A stretch of 64,000 nt of DNA from Methanocorpusculaceae archaeon UBA425 (GTDB lineage: Archaea > Halobacteriota > Methanomicrobia > Methanomicrobiales > Methanocorpusculaceae): positions 91,373 through 155,372 of the forward strand of contig DAWV01000026.1 of assembly GCA_002506085.1 (NCBI GenBank), written 5' to 3'. Below the pieces are notes generated by a model. That model ran no database searches and had not been told where the DNA came from. It saw only the letters and a program-made list of their open reading frames with translations. Position numbers and translations under genes: made by a program. Below, piece by piece: positions 16,191 through 25,345 of this stretch; positions within the stretch are counted from its first letter, which is position 1, and each line of letters starts with the position of its first letter.

Positions 16191-16635
16191 TCTCGCTTCC
16201 CAGCGCAGACTTGCCGCATCCGTACTCGGCTGTGGTGAAAACCGTGTCTGGTTTAACCCGGAGAAACTCTCTGACATCCAGAATGCCATGTCCCGAGAAG
16301 ATATCCGCAAACTCGTAGAAGAGGGTGCAATTTCTTCCCACCAGAAGAAAGGAGTCTCACGTGGACGTGCACGGCTCCGGATGGTCAAACGTTCGTATGG
16401 ACATGGTAAAGGTCAGGGACGCCGCAGTGGTGCAAAAGGCGCCAGAACTCCGTCCAAGACTGAATGGATTAAAAAGATCCGTTCCCAGCGTAGGGAACTC
16501 CGTTCCCAGCGTGAGGCAGGAACTATCACTTCAACCGAATACCGCAGACTTTACCGTCGTGCAGCCGGTGGTCAGTTCCGTAACCTCGCTCACATGAAGA
16601 CTCAGATTGAGCTTGTAACTTCCCGGAGGGACTAA
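16183..16635 (+). CDS. rpl19e: 50S ribosomal protein L19e
   Basis: The 150-residue protein is the archaeal/eukaryal L19e, a long basic helical protein that bridges to the small subunit. It begins DLASQRRLAASVLGCGENRV, then has KGVSRGRARLRMVKRSYGHG and YRRLYRRAAGGQFRN. It overlaps rpl32e by eight bases. Confidence 0.95.
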   Translation: MSDLASQRRLAASVLGCGENRVWFNPEKLSDIQNAMSREDIRKLVEEGAISSHQKKGVSRGRARLRMVKRSYGHGKGQGRRSGAKGARTPSKTEWIKKIRSQRRELRSQREAGTITSTEYRRLYRRAAGGQFRNLAHMKTQIELVTSRRD

Positions 16636-16638
16636 ACA

Positions 16639-17163
16639 ATGGCAATTAATGGAAGATATTTCGTTCAGTTCAGAAGACGCCGCGAAGGCAGAACTGATTT
16701 CTACCAGCGCCAGCGTTTAATCGTTTCTGGCAGAAACCGTATGGTTGTCCGTAAGACAAACCGCCACATCATCATCCAGCTTATTGCTGCCCAGATGGAT
16801 GGCGACTACACCCTTGTTCACGTCAACAGCCGTGACCTGGTTAACTACGGATACAAAGGATACCTCGGAAACACCCCCGCAGCATACCTTACCGGCATGC
16901 TCTTCGCTGTCCGTGCTCAGAAAGCCGGCTACGATGGAGCAATCGCTGATATCGGTCTGCAGGTTGCATCAACTGGTGCACGTGTGTTCGCCGCAATAAA
17001 AGGTGCAGTTGAAGCAGGTTTCGACGTTCCAGTCGGAGATGCAATTCTCCCGGACGATGACCGCTGCAACGGTGCCCACATCGCTGCATACGATGAGCGC
17101 TATGCTGACCTCGTTGAAAATCTCGCGGCAGCAAAAGACGCAATTATGAAGGAGCTGGAGTAA
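16639..17163 (+). CDS. rpl18: 50S ribosomal protein L18
   Basis: The 174-residue protein is an archaeal L18, a 5S rRNA binding protein. It has FRRRREGRTDFYQRQRLIVS at the N-terminus and the core segments YGYKGYLGNTPAAYLTG and VGDAILPDDDRCNGAHIAAY. rps5 begins one base after its stop codon. Confidence 0.95.
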   Translation: MAINGRYFVQFRRRREGRTDFYQRQRLIVSGRNRMVVRKTNRHIIIQLIAAQMDGDYTLVHVNSRDLVNYGYKGYLGNTPAAYLTGMLFAVRAQKAGYDGAIADIGLQVASTGARVFAAIKGAVEAGFDVPVGDAILPDDDRCNGAHIAAYDERYADLVENLAAAKDAIMKELE

Positions 17164-17164
17164 T

Positions 17165-17782
17165 ATGGCTTACGAGCAGGAAGTATGGGTACCTGTAACC
17201 GGCCTTGGCAAAAAAGTCATGGCAGGCGAGTTTGCAAACTTCGATGAGATTCTTGCAAGCGGACAGCCCATCAAAGAGGCAGGCATTGTTGATGCAATGC
17301 TCCCCGATCTTGTTGACGAAGTCCTCTGCATTGATATGATGCAGCGTATGACTGACTCCGGACGTCGTATTAAGTTCAGAGCTGTGGTCGTCGTAGGCAA
17401 CAAGAACGGTTACATTGGTTTCGGTCAGGGCAGAGATGTCCAGGTCGGAACTGCAATTAAGAAAGCAATCACGAACGCAAAAATGGACCTTATTAAAGTC
17501 CGCCGTGGATGCGGTTCATGGGAATGCGGCTGCGGTCAGAAACACTCTGTTCCGATTCAGGTTACCGGTAAAGCCGGATCTGTCACCGTCACTCTCAAGC
17601 CCGCTCCGAAAGGAATCGGTCTCGTTACCGGTGATGTCGGTAAGAAAGTACTTGCTCTTGCAGGAATTCAGGATGTGTGGGTAAACACCAGTGGAAACAC
17701 CAGAACCACCCTGAACTTTGCAAAGGCAACTTTCAACGCACTTCGTGAAACAAATATGATTCGTGTCGGAGGGCGCCAGTAA
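17165..17782 (+). CDS. rps5: 30S ribosomal protein S5
   Basis: The 205-residue protein has the double-stranded RNA-binding domain of S5 with RIKFRAVVVVGNKNGYIGFG (about residue 64) and the C-terminal GIGLVTGDVGKKVLALAGI. It lies at the mRNA entry channel. A WECGCGQKH insert with two cysteines is typical of the archaeal form. The stop codon overlaps the rpl30 ATG by one base. Confidence 0.96.
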   Translation: MAYEQEVWVPVTGLGKKVMAGEFANFDEILASGQPIKEAGIVDAMLPDLVDEVLCIDMMQRMTDSGRRIKFRAVVVVGNKNGYIGFGQGRDVQVGTAIKKAITNAKMDLIKVRRGCGSWECGCGQKHSVPIQVTGKAGSVTVTLKPAPKGIGLVTGDVGKKVLALAGIQDVWVNTSGNTRTTLNFAKATFNALRETNMIRVGGRQ

Positions 17783-18243
17783 TGTACGCCGTCGTTCAGG
17801 TTCGTGGTGTGGTCAATACCTGCCATGACATCAAAGAAACCCTGAGGATGCTCCGCCTTCACCACATCAACCACTGTGTTCTTGTGCCTGAAACCCCGGA
17901 ATATCTCGGTATGATTCGTAAAGCAAAGGACTTCATCGCGTTCGGCGAAGTTGACGCTGCCACGTTAGGGACTATTCTCACTACCCGTGGAAGACTCACT
18001 GGCAACAAACCGCTCACCGAAGAGTATGTGAAAACTGCAACCTCCTATGGGAGCATTGCAGAACTTGCAACAGCCCTTGTCAACGGTGAAATCCGTATGA
18101 AAGATGTCCCCGAACTTAAGCCGGTGCTTCGTATGCACCCGCCAAGAAAGGGATACAAGACTACGAAACGCACGTATACCCAGGGCGGCGCCCTTGGTTA
18201 TTACGGTACTGAAATCAATGATCTTCTGATCAAGATGAGGTAA
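17782..18243 (+). CDS. rpl30: 50S ribosomal protein L30
   Basis: The 153-residue protein is the long archaeal L30 (uL30). It starts with VVQVRGVVNTCHDIKETLRM and has HHINHCVLVPETPEYLGMI. The C-terminal half ends in the archaeal/eukaryal addition LHPPRKGYK-like segment (seen as RMHPPRKGYKTTKR). Its start overlaps the rps5 stop. Confidence 0.95.
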   Translation: MYAVVQVRGVVNTCHDIKETLRMLRLHHINHCVLVPETPEYLGMIRKAKDFIAFGEVDAATLGTILTTRGRLTGNKPLTEEYVKTATSYGSIAELATALVNGEIRMKDVPELKPVLRMHPPRKGYKTTKRTYTQGGALGYYGTEINDLLIKMR

Positions 18244-18248
18244 TTAAC

Positions 18249-18674
18249 ATGCCAGTAAATAAGCGTTCAAAGTTCCGGGGGACCCGCACATGTGGTGGAG
18301 GTACCCACAAGAACCGCCGTGGTGCAGGTAACCGCGGTGGACGTGGAGCCGCCGGATGGCGTGACCACAACTTTACCCGCTGGTATCTTCTCGGTAAGAC
18401 TGAGGGGAAACACGGATTTGTCAGTATGACACCTGTAACGTATGAGGTTCTCGACATTGGTGACATCGATCAGCTTATTCCTGATCTTGTTGCCCGTGGA
18501 ATTGCAACCCAGAACGGAGATGTTATTACTCTTGATGTCGCACAAATTGGAGTAGAGAAAGTTCTCGGCGGAGGTCAGGTAACTCACAAACTTGCCCTCA
18601 CTGCAGTTACCTTCTCTGGCCGTGCGGTCACTAAGATCGAGGCCCTGGGTGGAACTACCCAGACCTCTGAATAA
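18249..18674 (+). CDS. rpl15: 50S ribosomal protein L15
   Basis: The 141-residue protein has the Gly/Arg-rich N-terminus GTRTCGGGTHKNRRGAGNRG and the C-terminal domain ending KIEALGGTTQTSE. L15 is a late assembly protein of the large subunit. It is the last ribosomal gene of the run; secY follows 19 bases on. Confidence 0.95.
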   Translation: MPVNKRSKFRGTRTCGGGTHKNRRGAGNRGGRGAAGWRDHNFTRWYLLGKTEGKHGFVSMTPVTYEVLDIGDIDQLIPDLVARGIATQNGDVITLDVAQIGVEKVLGGGQVTHKLALTAVTFSGRAVTKIEALGGTTQTSE

Positions 18675-18693
18675 TTTTTTTGGTGTATAACTC

Positions 18694-20133
18694 ATGGGAG
18701 AACTGTTGGATCGAATGGAACCACTGCTGGCCCGTATGCCGGCAGTAAAGCCACCGGAGGGTCACATCCACTTCAAAAACAAACTGATGTGGACAGCCGC
18801 GGTGTTGCTGCTGTATTTTATTTTAACGAACATTCCGGTGTTTGGTCTTTCCGCCACATCAATAGATGTTTTTGAGTATTACCGTGCCCTCTTAGCGGGC
18901 GCACAGGGTACTATCCTGCATCTGGGTATTGGACCAATCGTCACCGCATCAATCGTTTTGCAGTTACTCCGTGGTGCTGATCTGATTAAAATCAACACAT
19001 CAGACCAGCGTGGTCAGGTCCTCTATATGGGTCTGCAGAAATTACTTATCTTCGTCATGATCATCCTCGAAGCTCTGCCGAATGTGCTGGGCGGATGGAT
19101 GAGTGCTGACGCAAGCGTTGCAGCATTATTCGGCGGAAACGCCGGTTTTGTCATGCTCCTGATATTCCTGCAGATTTGTATCGGAGGTGTCCTCATCATG
19201 TTAATGGATGAGGTTGTCTCCAAATGGGGTATCGGATCCGGTGTCGGTCTTTTCATCGTCGCAGGAGTCGCCCAGGGTCTCATAAACGGGTTCTTCAACT
19301 GGGAAGCAACGACAGATCAGTTTGCTGTCGGTTTCTTCCCGAGACTGTTCCAGGTCATCGCCGATGGTTCAAACTTTATTGAATACTTCGGTCTTGAACT
19401 TCTGGCTCTCGTAACGACCGTGGGTCTGTTCTTCATCATCGTATATGTTGAATCAACCCGTATTGAGATTCCACTCGCCCATGCAAACGTTCGTGGTGCC
19501 AGATCAAGATTCCCGGTAAAGCTTGTTTATGCAAGTGTTCTGCCGATGATTCTTGTTCGTGTACTGCAGGCAAACGTCCAGATGGTTGGTATGTTCCTCT
19601 CGAGTATTGGATTTACTGCACTTGGTGAGTTCAACGGCTCAACGCCGGTGAGCGGTCTGATGTGGTATCTCGCTCCGATTAACCAGCCGCAGGACTGGAT
19701 GTGGTGGCTCTCCTCATTTACAGGAACAGGTCATGCCGTATGGGAGGTCATTCTCCGTGTGGGTATTGACTGTACTGTAATGATTCTCGGAGGTGCCCTC
19801 TTCGCAATCTTCTGGGTCAAGACTGCCGGTCTTGACTCAAAGCATGTTGCACGGCAGATTCAGAATTCCGGTATGCAAATCCCCGGCTACCGGAGGTCTC
19901 CCGCCGTTCTTGAACGCTACCTTGACAGATACATTCCCCGTGTAACTGTCATAGGCGGAGTGTTCATCGGTCTTCTGTCCGTCCTTGCCAACATGCTGGG
20001 TATCATTGGGTTTGTTGGAGGAACCGGTCTCTTACTGACAGTATCAATTATTTACCGTCTGTATGAACAGATTGCCAACGAACAGATGATGGAGATGTAT
20101 CCGTTTATGCGGGGCTTCTTCGATAAAGAATAA
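18694..20133 (+). CDS. secY: Preprotein translocase subunit SecY
   Basis: The 479-residue protein forms the protein-conducting channel in the membrane with SecE (44731) and a small beta subunit. About ten membrane segments are visible. The plug and cytoplasmic loops carry INTSDQRGQVLYMGLQK and the basic loop VRGARSRFPVKLVYASVLPM (about residue 270), and NSGMQIPGYRRSPAVLERYL is the large conserved C-terminal loop that contacts the ribosome. A T-rich stretch at 20160-20168 may end the ribosomal transcript. Confidence 0.97.
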   Translation: MGELLDRMEPLLARMPAVKPPEGHIHFKNKLMWTAAVLLLYFILTNIPVFGLSATSIDVFEYYRALLAGAQGTILHLGIGPIVTASIVLQLLRGADLIKINTSDQRGQVLYMGLQKLLIFVMIILEALPNVLGGWMSADASVAALFGGNAGFVMLLIFLQICIGGVLIMLMDEVVSKWGIGSGVGLFIVAGVAQGLINGFFNWEATTDQFAVGFFPRLFQVIADGSNFIEYFGLELLALVTTVGLFFIIVYVESTRIEIPLAHANVRGARSRFPVKLVYASVLPMILVRVLQANVQMVGMFLSSIGFTALGEFNGSTPVSGLMWYLAPINQPQDWMWWLSSFTGTGHAVWEVILRVGIDCTVMILGGALFAIFWVKTAGLDSKHVARQIQNSGMQIPGYRRSPAVLERYLDRYIPRVTVIGGVFIGLLSVLANMLGIIGFVGGTGLLLTVSIIYRLYEQIANEQMMEMYPFMRGFFDKE

Positions 20134-20271
20134 ATCAAATCCCCAAAATTATCCACCATCTTTTTTTGTACCCCCTCTCTATAGAGTCATCTTCAATATG
20201 ATGTGAAAATACCTTTATAATCATCCAAACCCTACCTTAAAGGTACTATCTCCAAAGGAAGAAAAATACTT

Positions 20272-20844
20272 ATGGCAGGCAAAAAAGTTATCATCACCGG
20301 TGTTCCCGGCGTTGGAAAAACCACCGTCATTAATGCCGCATTCGACAAAATCACCAATGAAGGTGTAAAATATCAGAATCTCAACTTCGGCAGTTTCATG
20401 TTCGAAGTTGCTCATGCAGAAGGTCTCGTCGCTGACCGTGACGAAATGAGAAAACTTGATCGTATCTCGCAGAAGCGTCTCCAGAAGACTGCAGCAGAGA
20501 AAATTGCTGCAATTGATGGTAACGTTATCGTTGATACTCATGCATCAGTTAAGACCCCGAAAGGATACCTTGCCGGTCTCCCCGAATGGGTAATAACCGC
20601 AATCATGCCTGATGTAATTGTTCTTGTCGAGACCGACAACGACCAGATTCTGGTTCGCAGACTTTCAGATGAGACTCGTGTCCGTGATTTGGAAGGTTCA
20701 AAATCCATTGCCGAGCACCAGGAAATGAACCGCGCCTTCGCAGCAGCATATTCCATGCTTACCGGCTGTACTGTCAAAATTATCACCAACGCAGATTTCC
20801 TTTTAGACAACGCTGTTGATGAACTCGTAGCAACCTTGAGGTAA
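20272..20844 (+). CDS. adkA: Archaeal adenylate kinase
   Basis: AdkA converts AMP and ATP to two ADP. The 190-residue archaeal type is unrelated in detail to bacterial Adk. The P-loop GVPGVGKTT is at residues 10-18 and the conserved VDTHASVKTPKGYLAGLPEW segment follows near 86. A TATA box TTTATAAT (20214-20221) gives it a promoter separate from the ribosomal genes. The membrane protein gene follows six bases later and cmk directly after that. Confidence 0.95.
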   Translation: MAGKKVIITGVPGVGKTTVINAAFDKITNEGVKYQNLNFGSFMFEVAHAEGLVADRDEMRKLDRISQKRLQKTAAEKIAAIDGNVIVDTHASVKTPKGYLAGLPEWVITAIMPDVIVLVETDNDQILVRRLSDETRVRDLEGSKSIAEHQEMNRAFAAAYSMLTGCTVKIITNADFLLDNAVDELVATLR

Positions 20845-20850
20845 CGGGTC

Positions 20851-21486
20851 ATGAACAGAGCCGAGTTCAGCAAGAAATACAGTATGTATATTGCTCTTGC
20901 TGTAGTTTTTGGCATGATGCTTCTCTATGGCTGGCAGGAAGCGCGTATGGTTATTTCGGGTATCGTTGACGTCGTTATTGGTCCGTTTGCAGCACTGGGT
21001 CTGCCGTTCTTCGCCCTTGTTCTGATTCTTGCAACCATCACGGGTTTCTACTCTTCCTTAATCCAGAAATATACAATGGATTACGAAAAGATGGCTGAGA
21101 ATCAGGCAAAGACAAAAGAGTTCCAGGCAAAGTTCAGGGAAGCCCAGCTTTCCGGCGACGAAAAACTCATCAAGAAGATGCAGGCTCGTCAGCAGGCAAT
21201 GATGGCCGATCAGATGGAGATGTCCAAAAATCAGTTCAAACCGATGGCATTCATTCTGGTTTTAACTGTGCCAATCTTCTTCTGGCTGATAGAACACATT
21301 CCGACCAAGCTGGAAATGCTTGCAGACCCGAGTCTTTCAACCGCAATTGTGATTCCGTTTGCAGGTCTCTCCACGTACTTAGAGGTGTATCTTGGTTTCT
21401 TCCCGTTGTGGATTCTCTGGTATATGCTATGTTCATTGGCAATGTCGCAGATTATCAGAAAGGCCCTGAATATCGGGGGAATGTAA
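20851..21486 (+). CDS. DUF106 membrane protein of the YidC/EMC3/Get1 insertase superfamily
   Basis: The 211-residue protein has an N-terminal membrane segment, a second at about residue 48, a cytoplasmic coiled-coil hairpin rich in Gln and Lys (about residues 75-130) and membrane segments near the C-terminus. This is the DUF106 layout, related to EMC3, TMCO1 and YidC, which insert membrane proteins co-translationally. Its position behind secY and adkA is conserved in archaea and fits that role. Insertase activity is inferred from the superfamily. Confidence 0.85.
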   Translation: MNRAEFSKKYSMYIALAVVFGMMLLYGWQEARMVISGIVDVVIGPFAALGLPFFALVLILATITGFYSSLIQKYTMDYEKMAENQAKTKEFQAKFREAQLSGDEKLIKKMQARQQAMMADQMEMSKNQFKPMAFILVLTVPIFFWLIEHIPTKLEMLADPSLSTAIVIPFAGLSTYLEVYLGFFPLWILWYMLCSLAMSQIIRKALNIGGM

Positions 21487-22020
21487 GTGCGAATTACAAT
21501 CAGCGGAGCGCCTGGTTCAGGCACTACGACTCTCGGTCGTTCCATTGCCGGGAAATATTCATATAAATACGTATCAGCAGGGGAGGTATTCCGAAGTCTT
21601 GCAAAAGAACGGCATATGGACCTTGCTTCGTTTGGTAAACTTGCCGAGAATGACTCGGCAATTGATAAGGAGATTGATGCCCGTCAAAAGGAGATTGGCG
21701 AGTCATCAGATGATATTGTTCTGGAAGGCAGGCTTGCCGGCTGGATGGTAGATAATGCTGATCTGAAGATTCTCCTGTATGCGTCGCCGGAGTGCCGCTC
21801 TATTCGTATCGCGGAAAGAGAATGTCTGACTGAGGAGCAGGCTTTTGTCATGACCGTTGAGCGTGAAGCATGTGAGGCAGGCAGATATCTGGATTATTAT
21901 GATATTGATATTACGGACAACTCTCCTTATGATTTGATAATAAATTCCGAGACGTTTGACGCTGATGAGTTATTCTCTATTGTGAATGCTGCGGTTTCAT
22001 CAATACTGAAACGCAAATAA
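21487..22020 (+). CDS. cmk: Cytidylate kinase (archaeal type)
   Basis: Cmk phosphorylates CMP and dCMP. The 177-residue protein starts at GTG 21487, directly after the preceding stop codon, and has the P-loop SGAPGSGTTTLG (residues 6-17) and DIVLEGRLAGWM (about 79-90) of the nucleotide-binding pocket. It is co-transcribed with adkA and the DUF106 gene. No truB/cbf5 or rpl14e follows, as occurs in some archaea. Confidence 0.93.
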   Translation: MRITISGAPGSGTTTLGRSIAGKYSYKYVSAGEVFRSLAKERHMDLASFGKLAENDSAIDKEIDARQKEIGESSDDIVLEGRLAGWMVDNADLKILLYASPECRSIRIAERECLTEEQAFVMTVEREACEAGRYLDYYDIDITDNSPYDLIINSETFDADELFSIVNAAVSSILKRK

Positions 22021-22202
22021 CTATCCTGAGAATTCCTATTTCCATTTTTTAGTTTGGTGTATTCAATAATTCATCCTATTACTCAGAGATTGTTGGCATA
22101 TTCCCGCTAAGGATTTCACATCCATTTTCCTCCCCGGATAAGATCGCTGTCAATTTGTGGAACGAAAACCCTGAAAATTATAGTGGTTTATTTTCCATAG
22201 GT

Positions 22203-22300
22203 GCAAAGGGAATGCGTGAAACGTTTCCTGAAGCAGCCCCGCGAAGCGAAACAGGAGTGCAGGCTGTCTGACGGTCGATTAATCGTGTCCTTTGACTGAC
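22203..22300 (+). ncRNA. Candidate small RNA between cmk and the DUF475 gene
   Basis: The interval 22021-22352 lies between convergent genes and has no plausible reading frame. Within it are nested stems: AGGGAA/TTTCCT (22207-22212 with 22224-22229) around CGT-gaa-ACG, then GCAGCC/GGCTGT (22233-22238 with 22262-22267) around CGC-gaa-GCG (22240-22248), then CGATTAATCG (22276-22285). TTATAG near 22178 could be a TATA box. The order GGGAA, GTGAAA, CAGCCCCGCGAA faintly recalls a cobalamin riboswitch core, but no gene lies downstream in the right direction. The rest of the interval shows nothing recognisable. Confidence 0.4.
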
Positions 22301-22352
22301 AAATAATCACATAAACTAAAAAAAAGTGAATGATAGTATTTAAAATTTAATT

Positions 22353-23321
22353 TTACGTATCTTTTTCTATCTCACAGACACCGTAGTCATTTTTCTTAAT
22401 CTTTCTGATAGAAAGACCGAGGAAGGTTGCGACAATCGTAACGGTAAGCACTGGTGCAAGCCACATAGGAACTTCAATGCCGAATCCTTCCGTGCACATA
22501 ATGACACCCAGACAGAAAATGGAATACATGGCACCATTTTTGAGATAGGCGAATTTACGAATATTGTCAACGTTCCGAATCGTCATTTCTCGAACCACTA
22601 AAGCTCCAAGACCGTTACCAATCAAAATCAGTGGTACCGACATCGTGAAAGCGAATGCACCAACGACTCCATCAATAGAGAAGGTTGCATCAATCACTTC
22701 GAGAAGCATCAGTTTACTGATTTCTGATTTGTGCCCGGCGCCCTTGTCGACCGTTCCCTTTTCAAGTTCAGCAGACTTTGCATCGGCAAACAGACGGAAT
22801 CCCTGCATAATAAAGAAGATTGCAGATCCTGCAACTGCCGCCACTCCGAGCATAGGATCAATCTGAACTGCTAAATAGACAACACCCAGAAGAATTATTG
22901 CGGCAGCCGCGTAGAACCATGGTCCGTGTCTGGAGAAGGCGAGTTCTCCAGGAACAATACAGTTTTTCTTCTCTGCCATCAGCCAGTGGAGGGCTAGGAA
23001 CACCATGAAAATACCTCCCGCGAGAAGAAGGAATGGTGCACTTTGTTCAATTGCCATGGCGGCAGTTTCGTCTCCGGAAAATGTTGCGGTGAATGCTCCA
23101 ATTGGACCAAGCGATGGTGCTGATGCCCAGATAATTGCCCATGGAAGGATACCCCGGACACCAAAAACTGCGATGAGGAGACCCCAGGTCAAGAACCACC
23201 GGCGTGCCCATGCCCCCATTGTGGATAAAATATCCGCATTAATGATGGCGTTGTCTATACTGCAAATTGACTCGAAGGCGACTAAGCCGATTACGACAAT
23301 TATTGCGTATAGAATGTCCAT
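22353..23321 (-). CDS. DUF475/TerC-superfamily membrane protein
   Basis: The 322-residue protein has about eight membrane segments and two copies of the TerC-type acidic motif: FESICSIDNAIINA (about residues 15-28) and EVIDATFSIDGVVGAFA (about 203-219). In TerC proteins such motifs bind or transport divalent metal, often manganese. The long loop between the halves is charged (SAELEKGTVDKGAGHKS). It stands alone on the minus strand, divergent from the DUF2115 gene. Its physiological role is not established. Confidence 0.82.
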   Translation of the reverse strand: MDILYAIIVVIGLVAFESICSIDNAIINADILSTMGAWARRWFLTWGLLIAVFGVRGILPWAIIWASAPSLGPIGAFTATFSGDETAAMAIEQSAPFLLLAGGIFMVFLALHWLMAEKKNCIVPGELAFSRHGPWFYAAAAIILLGVVYLAVQIDPMLGVAAVAGSAIFFIMQGFRLFADAKSAELEKGTVDKGAGHKSEISKLMLLEVIDATFSIDGVVGAFAFTMSVPLILIGNGLGALVVREMTIRNVDNIRKFAYLKNGAMYSIFCLGVIMCTEGFGIEVPMWLAPVLTVTIVATFLGLSIRKIKKNDYGVCEIEKDT

Positions 23322-23421
23322 GAAATCTAAACTGTATTTGGCTCACCACAATATAAATATGTGCTGTTTCACGGTCAAACATATATTATAGGATTCAGAG
23401 ACAATCTATGATAATCATTCA

Positions 23422-24021
23422 ATGAACATCTTTTCAAAATCCCGGACCGCATGCCGCATATTTATTGATGAGACGGTGACCTCTCTTGTATCGGCTGAGT
23501 CAAAAGAGGATGCCGCACAAATTATCGGCAGGGCTCTCTCTTCCTACACGGTTTTTGATTTACAGTATATCGGCGGGTATCTTAAATGTGAAGCTGATCG
23601 TCTGCCTGACCCATACAGAAAAGCATACAGGCCGTATTGTATGGATTTATTTGACCAGTATCATGCGTTAATGCAGGAGTATCGGGCAGGGATTGTCTGT
23701 TCAGGTCTTTTTCCGGACAGGGACCTCTGGAAAAAATACTGGGACGGTGTTCCTGAATACTGTTTTATGGAAGCCGGATCTTCAAACAATCCACGACCCA
23801 CTCAGAATCATCCTCTCTCAAAGTTATTTTATCGTCTGGTGTTTGCATATGTAATGTTTGTAAAGGGTGGATGCGGTCACCCGATCGGAATGCCGTTTCC
23901 CGGCGGGCTGAAAATCCGTCAGACCGGGGATGTAATCTATTGTCCTATCCGTGATAAGGAAAAGGATCTCCCGCAGGCGTTATGCAACTACTGCCCGGCA
24001 AAGCAGGATCCGGACTATTGA
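23422..24021 (+). CDS. UPF0305/DUF2115 protein (methanogen-conserved, function unknown)
   Basis: The 199-residue soluble protein ends in a cluster typical of DUF2115: GGCGHPIGMPFPGGLKI, a strand with VIYCPIRDKEKD, then LCNYCPAKQDPDY. Cys and His residues there (C, H, C, C, C) could bind a metal. The family is largely confined to methanogens and no function is known. A TATA-like catatattatag near 23380 precedes it. The antiporter gene begins 58 bases after its end. Confidence 0.85.
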   Translation: MNIFSKSRTACRIFIDETVTSLVSAESKEDAAQIIGRALSSYTVFDLQYIGGYLKCEADRLPDPYRKAYRPYCMDLFDQYHALMQEYRAGIVCSGLFPDRDLWKKYWDGVPEYCFMEAGSSNNPRPTQNHPLSKLFYRLVFAYVMFVKGGCGHPIGMPFPGGLKIRQTGDVIYCPIRDKEKDLPQALCNYCPAKQDPDY

Positions 24022-24044
24022 ATTTCGGAATTTTCTAAGACAAA

Positions 24045-24056
24045 TACTATTTAGTA
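24045..24056. promoter_or_regulatory. Palindrome over the antiporter promoter
   Basis: TACTA-tt-TAGTA is a perfect inverted repeat at 24045-24056, 24 bases before the ATG and overlapping the position of a TATA box. It could be an operator or just a symmetric AT-rich promoter. Confidence 0.3.
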
Positions 24057-24079
24057 GTAAACCTAAAATCAATCCACTT

Positions 24080-25345
24080 ATGTTAGAAGAACTCACCTCC
24101 ACCATTGAATTCCAGATGAGTCTGCTTCTATTCGTGGCACTTGGGGGCTATCTCCTTGCGACACGGATTCATCAGTCGGCAGTAATCGGGGAAATTCTGG
24201 TGGGTTTGCTTGTTGGTCCGAGTGTTCTGGGACTTATTACCTATACGGATTTTGTTCAGAGTCTCGCAGGTCTTGGCGCAATCATATTGCTTTTTGTTAT
24301 TGGATTTGAGTTCGAATTAAGAGATATCACCAATTGGAAATATTTTGTCATTGCTCTTGTCGGGGTTATTGTTCCATGGATTGGCGGATATTTTACTTCG
24401 GTTTTCTTTGGAATGGACTTCATCAGTGCCATATTCATCGGAACCGCTCTGACTGCCACAAGTATTGCGATTACGGCAAATGTTTTGCGGGAGATGGGCA
24501 TACTCCATCAACCGTTTGCAAAGGCGATTATCGGTGCCGCGGTGATAGATGATATTCTCAGTTTGATTGTGCTCTCCATCTGCACGGATCTTGCAGCCAC
24601 AGGTTCTATTGCGCCTGTTGCAGTAGGTCTGACTATTGTGAAGGCATTCGGTTTCGTTATTATTGCAGCCGGAGTTGGTGTGAAACTAATTCCATGGCTG
24701 ATTACGAAAATGGACGGAACAAAAATTGCCCGAAAGTTCCCTGAGTTCGTGTTCATCTTTGCAATGATGATTGCTTTCTTCTATGCTATGATGGCAGAAG
24801 CAGTTGGCATTTCTGCAATTGTGGGTGCGTTCCTCGCGGGAGTCTGCGTGAACCGGGTTAGTTTGAAGCATAGTCTGGATATTAAGACCGGGTCCGAGTA
24901 TCTGTATATTATCTTCGCCTCGATATTCTTCGTGTCACTGGGTATTATCGCAGATTTGCGTTACATTACCCCGGAGATGATATTGTTCATCGTAATTCTG
25001 ACATTAGTCGCCATTGTTACGAAGGTGGTCGGGTGTGGTCTGCCGGCAAAGCTAATGGGTATGGGCTGGAAGGATTCAGCAGCTATTGGATTTGGTATGA
25101 TGCCACGCGGAGAAGTTGCGATGATTGTGGGTTTAATCGCCCTGGCACATTTCCAGGAGATGGCAGCTGCGGCTTTGGACCCGCTGGAGGCTGCGAATCT
25201 GGTCACGCTCGGAAACGAGGTGTTTATTGCAATCGTGGTGGTTTCACTCATGACAACGATAATTCTTCCAATGATTTACACAGTAATCCTTTCCAAAGAA
25301 AAAAAGCAGAAGCCCGATGTCTGCGAGCAGAACCCGGAGACTTAG
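24080..25345 (+). CDS. CPA2-family cation:proton antiporter (KefB/NapA type)
   Basis: From ATG 24080 the protein has 421 residues and about 12 membrane segments. The paired aspartates D157-D158 in GAAVIDDILSLIVLSI are the ion-binding residues of electrogenic CPA2 antiporters. FVIGFEFEL and GMMPRGEVAMIVGLIAL are further family segments. There is no C-terminal TrkA-N domain, so it resembles NapA-type Na+/H+ exchangers more than glutathione-gated Kef. A longer frame runs back into the preceding gene, but the ATG used here starts a normal first helix. Its stop overlaps the convergent radical SAM gene by four bases. Confidence 0.9.
   Translation: MLEELTSTIEFQMSLLLFVALGGYLLATRIHQSAVIGEILVGLLVGPSVLGLITYTDFVQSLAGLGAIILLFVIGFEFELRDITNWKYFVIALVGVIVPWIGGYFTSVFFGMDFISAIFIGTALTATSIAITANVLREMGILHQPFAKAIIGAAVIDDILSLIVLSICTDLAATGSIAPVAVGLTIVKAFGFVIIAAGVGVKLIPWLITKMDGTKIARKFPEFVFIFAMMIAFFYAMMAEAVGISAIVGAFLAGVCVNRVSLKHSLDIKTGSEYLYIIFASIFFVSLGIIADLRYITPEMILFIVILTLVAIVTKVVGCGLPAKLMGMGWKDSAAIGFGMMPRGEVAMIVGLIALAHFQEMAAAALDPLEAANLVTLGNEVFIAIVVVSLMTTIILPMIYTVILSKEKKQKPDVCEQNPET

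Noticed and set aside
22203..22300. Functional cobalamin riboswitch in cis
   Set aside because: No gene follows on the plus strand; both neighbours are convergent. Kept only as a candidate RNA.
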